A DNA stretch of 6,098 nt from Ruminococcus flavefaciens (GTDB lineage: Bacteria; Bacillota; Clostridia; Oscillospirales; Ruminococcaceae), in the NCBI GenBank assembly GCA_902796705.1, contig CADBQF010000212.1, positions 1 to 6,098 of the forward strand, read 5' to 3'. The notes beneath the pieces are model-generated. The model was not told the origin of the DNA. It saw only the letters and a program-made list of their open reading frames with translations, and ran no database searches. How positions within the stretch are numbered: position 1 is the first letter of the stretch; each line of letters opens with the position of its first letter. Positions 5,142 to 6,098 of this stretch are shown here, in pieces. The translations under genes and the position numbers were made by a program.

Positions 5142-5975
5142 ATGTTCTGGAACAAAGATCTCCTCTTCTGCGATATCAGTCCGACAACTTATGCTATATC
5201 GGAGCAGAAAGAGATCATCAAACGACATATCTCTAATTTTCTCAGCAAGGACAAAATAGCTGAGACTCATTTCAGCCGCAAGCTCGACAACCTTATTTCA
5301 AGTCAGAGTTCTCACCTCATCAAAAGAGGTAAAGGTATCGATGAAAGACTTCAGATCAACAAAGCCGTAAATATCCGCCTCGCCTGCAAAAAACTCAACG
5401 GACTCGTTATCCGTCCCGGTGAGACTTTCTCGTTCTGGCTCACCGTCGGCAAGACCACTAAACGCCGTGGCTACAAGGACGGCCGTGTCATCGTCGGTGA
5501 CAGGCTCACTCCCGGTATCGGCGGAGGTCTTTGCAATCTCAGCAATACTATCCACAGACTCGTCCTGCACAGTCCGCTCAAGGTAACGGAATTCCACAGC
5601 CATTCTGACGCTCTCGCTCCGGACGAGGGAAAGCGTGTTCCGTTCAGTTCAGGCACTTCTGTTAGCTATAACTATATCGACTATCGGTTTATCAATAATA
5701 CCGACCAGAATATCCAGCTCTGCTTATGGTGCGACAAGGATAACCTCTACGGCGAGCTTCGCAGCGAAAAAGAGTTCCCGTATACTTTCGATATATCCGA
5801 GGAAGACCACCATTTCTCCAAAGAGGGCGATAAGTATTACCGTATCTCAAAGATATACAAGAATACATACGACCGTGAAACAGGAAAGCTCCTGAAAAAA
5901 GAACTCGTCCTCGATAACCACTCCGAAGTCATGTTCGACTACGACCTTATCCCAAAAGATCAGATACGTGTGTAA
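5142..5975 (+). CDS. VanW family protein
   Basis: Protein of 277 residues, close to the length of the VanW encoded in vanB-type glycopeptide resistance clusters, whose biochemical function is unknown. The VanW core is clear: RPGETFSFW at 91-99, TVGKTTKRRGYKDGRVI at 101-117, GIGGGLCNLSNTIHRLVLHS at 125-144, then FHSHSDALAPD at 151-161 and a YNYIDYRFINNT strand at 177-187. The cysteine in GGGLCNLSN and the two histidines of HSH are the obvious conserved polar residues. The N-terminus (MFWNKDLLFCDISPTTY) has no signal peptide or membrane helix, and no G5 or peptidoglycan-binding domain is attached, unlike many larger VanW proteins, so it is probably cytoplasmic. It starts 4 bp after yqeG with AAAGGGG about 10 nt upstream. 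No vanH, vanA/B, vanX, vanR or vanS is nearby, so this does not indicate vancomycin resistance. Confidence 0.92.
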   Translation: MFWNKDLLFCDISPTTYAISEQKEIIKRHISNFLSKDKIAETHFSRKLDNLISSQSSHLIKRGKGIDERLQINKAVNIRLACKKLNGLVIRPGETFSFWLTVGKTTKRRGYKDGRVIVGDRLTPGIGGGLCNLSNTIHRLVLHSPLKVTEFHSHSDALAPDEGKRVPFSSGTSVSYNYIDYRFINNTDQNIQLCLWCDKDNLYGELRSEKEFPYTFDISEEDHHFSKEGDKYYRISKIYKNTYDRETGKLLKKELVLDNHSEVMFDYDLIPKDQIRV

Positions 5976-6017
5976 AACAGCTAAGACTCGTACCTGTAAA
6001 GCAGAGGGTGGTTTTTA

Positions 6018-6054
6018 TTGGGGAAAACCCTTTTGAAAAAGGGTTCTTCCCCAA
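6018..6054. repeat. Long hairpin in the intergenic tail after the VanW gene
   Basis: TTGGGGAAAACCCTTT pairs with AAAGGGTTCTTCCCCAA, giving a stem of about 16 bp with a single bulged C and a loop of only a few nt. No T-run follows on the plus strand (AAACCCC follows), and AATAAAAACC follows on the minus strand, so it is not a canonical intrinsic terminator. It could still stop or protect the VanW mRNA 3' end. Alternating G4/C3/A4 blocks continue to about 6066 (CCAAACCCCTTTCC), resembling dispersed intergenic repeats I have an impression of from clostridial genomes. Copy number cannot be checked here. Nothing else is seen between 5976 and the window end. Confidence 0.6.
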
Positions 6055-6098
6055 ACCCCTTTCCTAAAACTTTCAGCGTAAAATTTCCCCTGACGGGA

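Noticed and set aside
4604..5155. 183-codon minus-strand open frame
   Set aside because: Antisense shadow of yqeG, which has all HAD motifs in the forward frame.
5142..5975. Evidence of vancomycin resistance
   Set aside because: VanW alone is an accessory family protein found widely in Clostridia; none of the required ligase, dehydrogenase, dipeptidase or two-component genes is present.

Overview
The window looks like chromosomal DNA from a low-to-mid GC Gram-positive anaerobe of the Clostridia, most likely Ruminococcus or a close relative in the Ruminococcaceae/Oscillospiraceae. This is an inference from the style of the proteins, strong AGGAGG-type ribosome binding sites, TTGACA/TGnTATAAT promoters, and the combination of YqeG, VanW and MOP-flippase genes. 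No species-level marker is present.

Layout. (1) Positions 1-1853, minus strand: a two-gene ABC exporter operon of the MacB/FtsX type, with the ATPase (1853-1155) followed by an FtsX-like permease (from 1142, running off the left edge). Its promoter is close to perfect (TTGACA, 16 bp, TGGTATAAT), and a 22-bp perfect inverted repeat lies across the predicted transcription start, so the pair is probably kept off by a repressor not encoded here. (2) Positions 1854-2320: a roughly 470-bp stretch with no convincing gene. Besides the exporter promoter and operator it holds a plus-strand promoter-like sequence, a dense set of inverted repeats, and a hairpin plus T-run pointing rightward. It may be a non-coding RNA unit, or a small dispersed repeat element. 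(3) Positions 2321-3754, minus: a complete lipid-linked oligosaccharide flippase-like membrane protein with a TTG start. (4) Positions 3755-3925: a divergent promoter region with one promoter for each direction. (5) Positions 3926-5975, plus: a tight three-gene operon of an unnamed eight-stranded TIM-barrel protein, a YqeG/Gep4-family HAD phosphatase and a VanW-family protein, with gaps of 3 and 4 bp. (6) Positions 5976-6098: an intergenic tail with a long hairpin that looks like part of a repeat.

Working together: the ATPase and permease form one transporter. The flippase and the YqeG/VanW operon both point to envelope or membrane-lipid biology, but no glycosyltransferases or van resistance genes are present, so a shared pathway is only a hypothesis. 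The least explained parts are the structured 1977-2329 region and the function of the TIM-barrel/YqeG/VanW operon.
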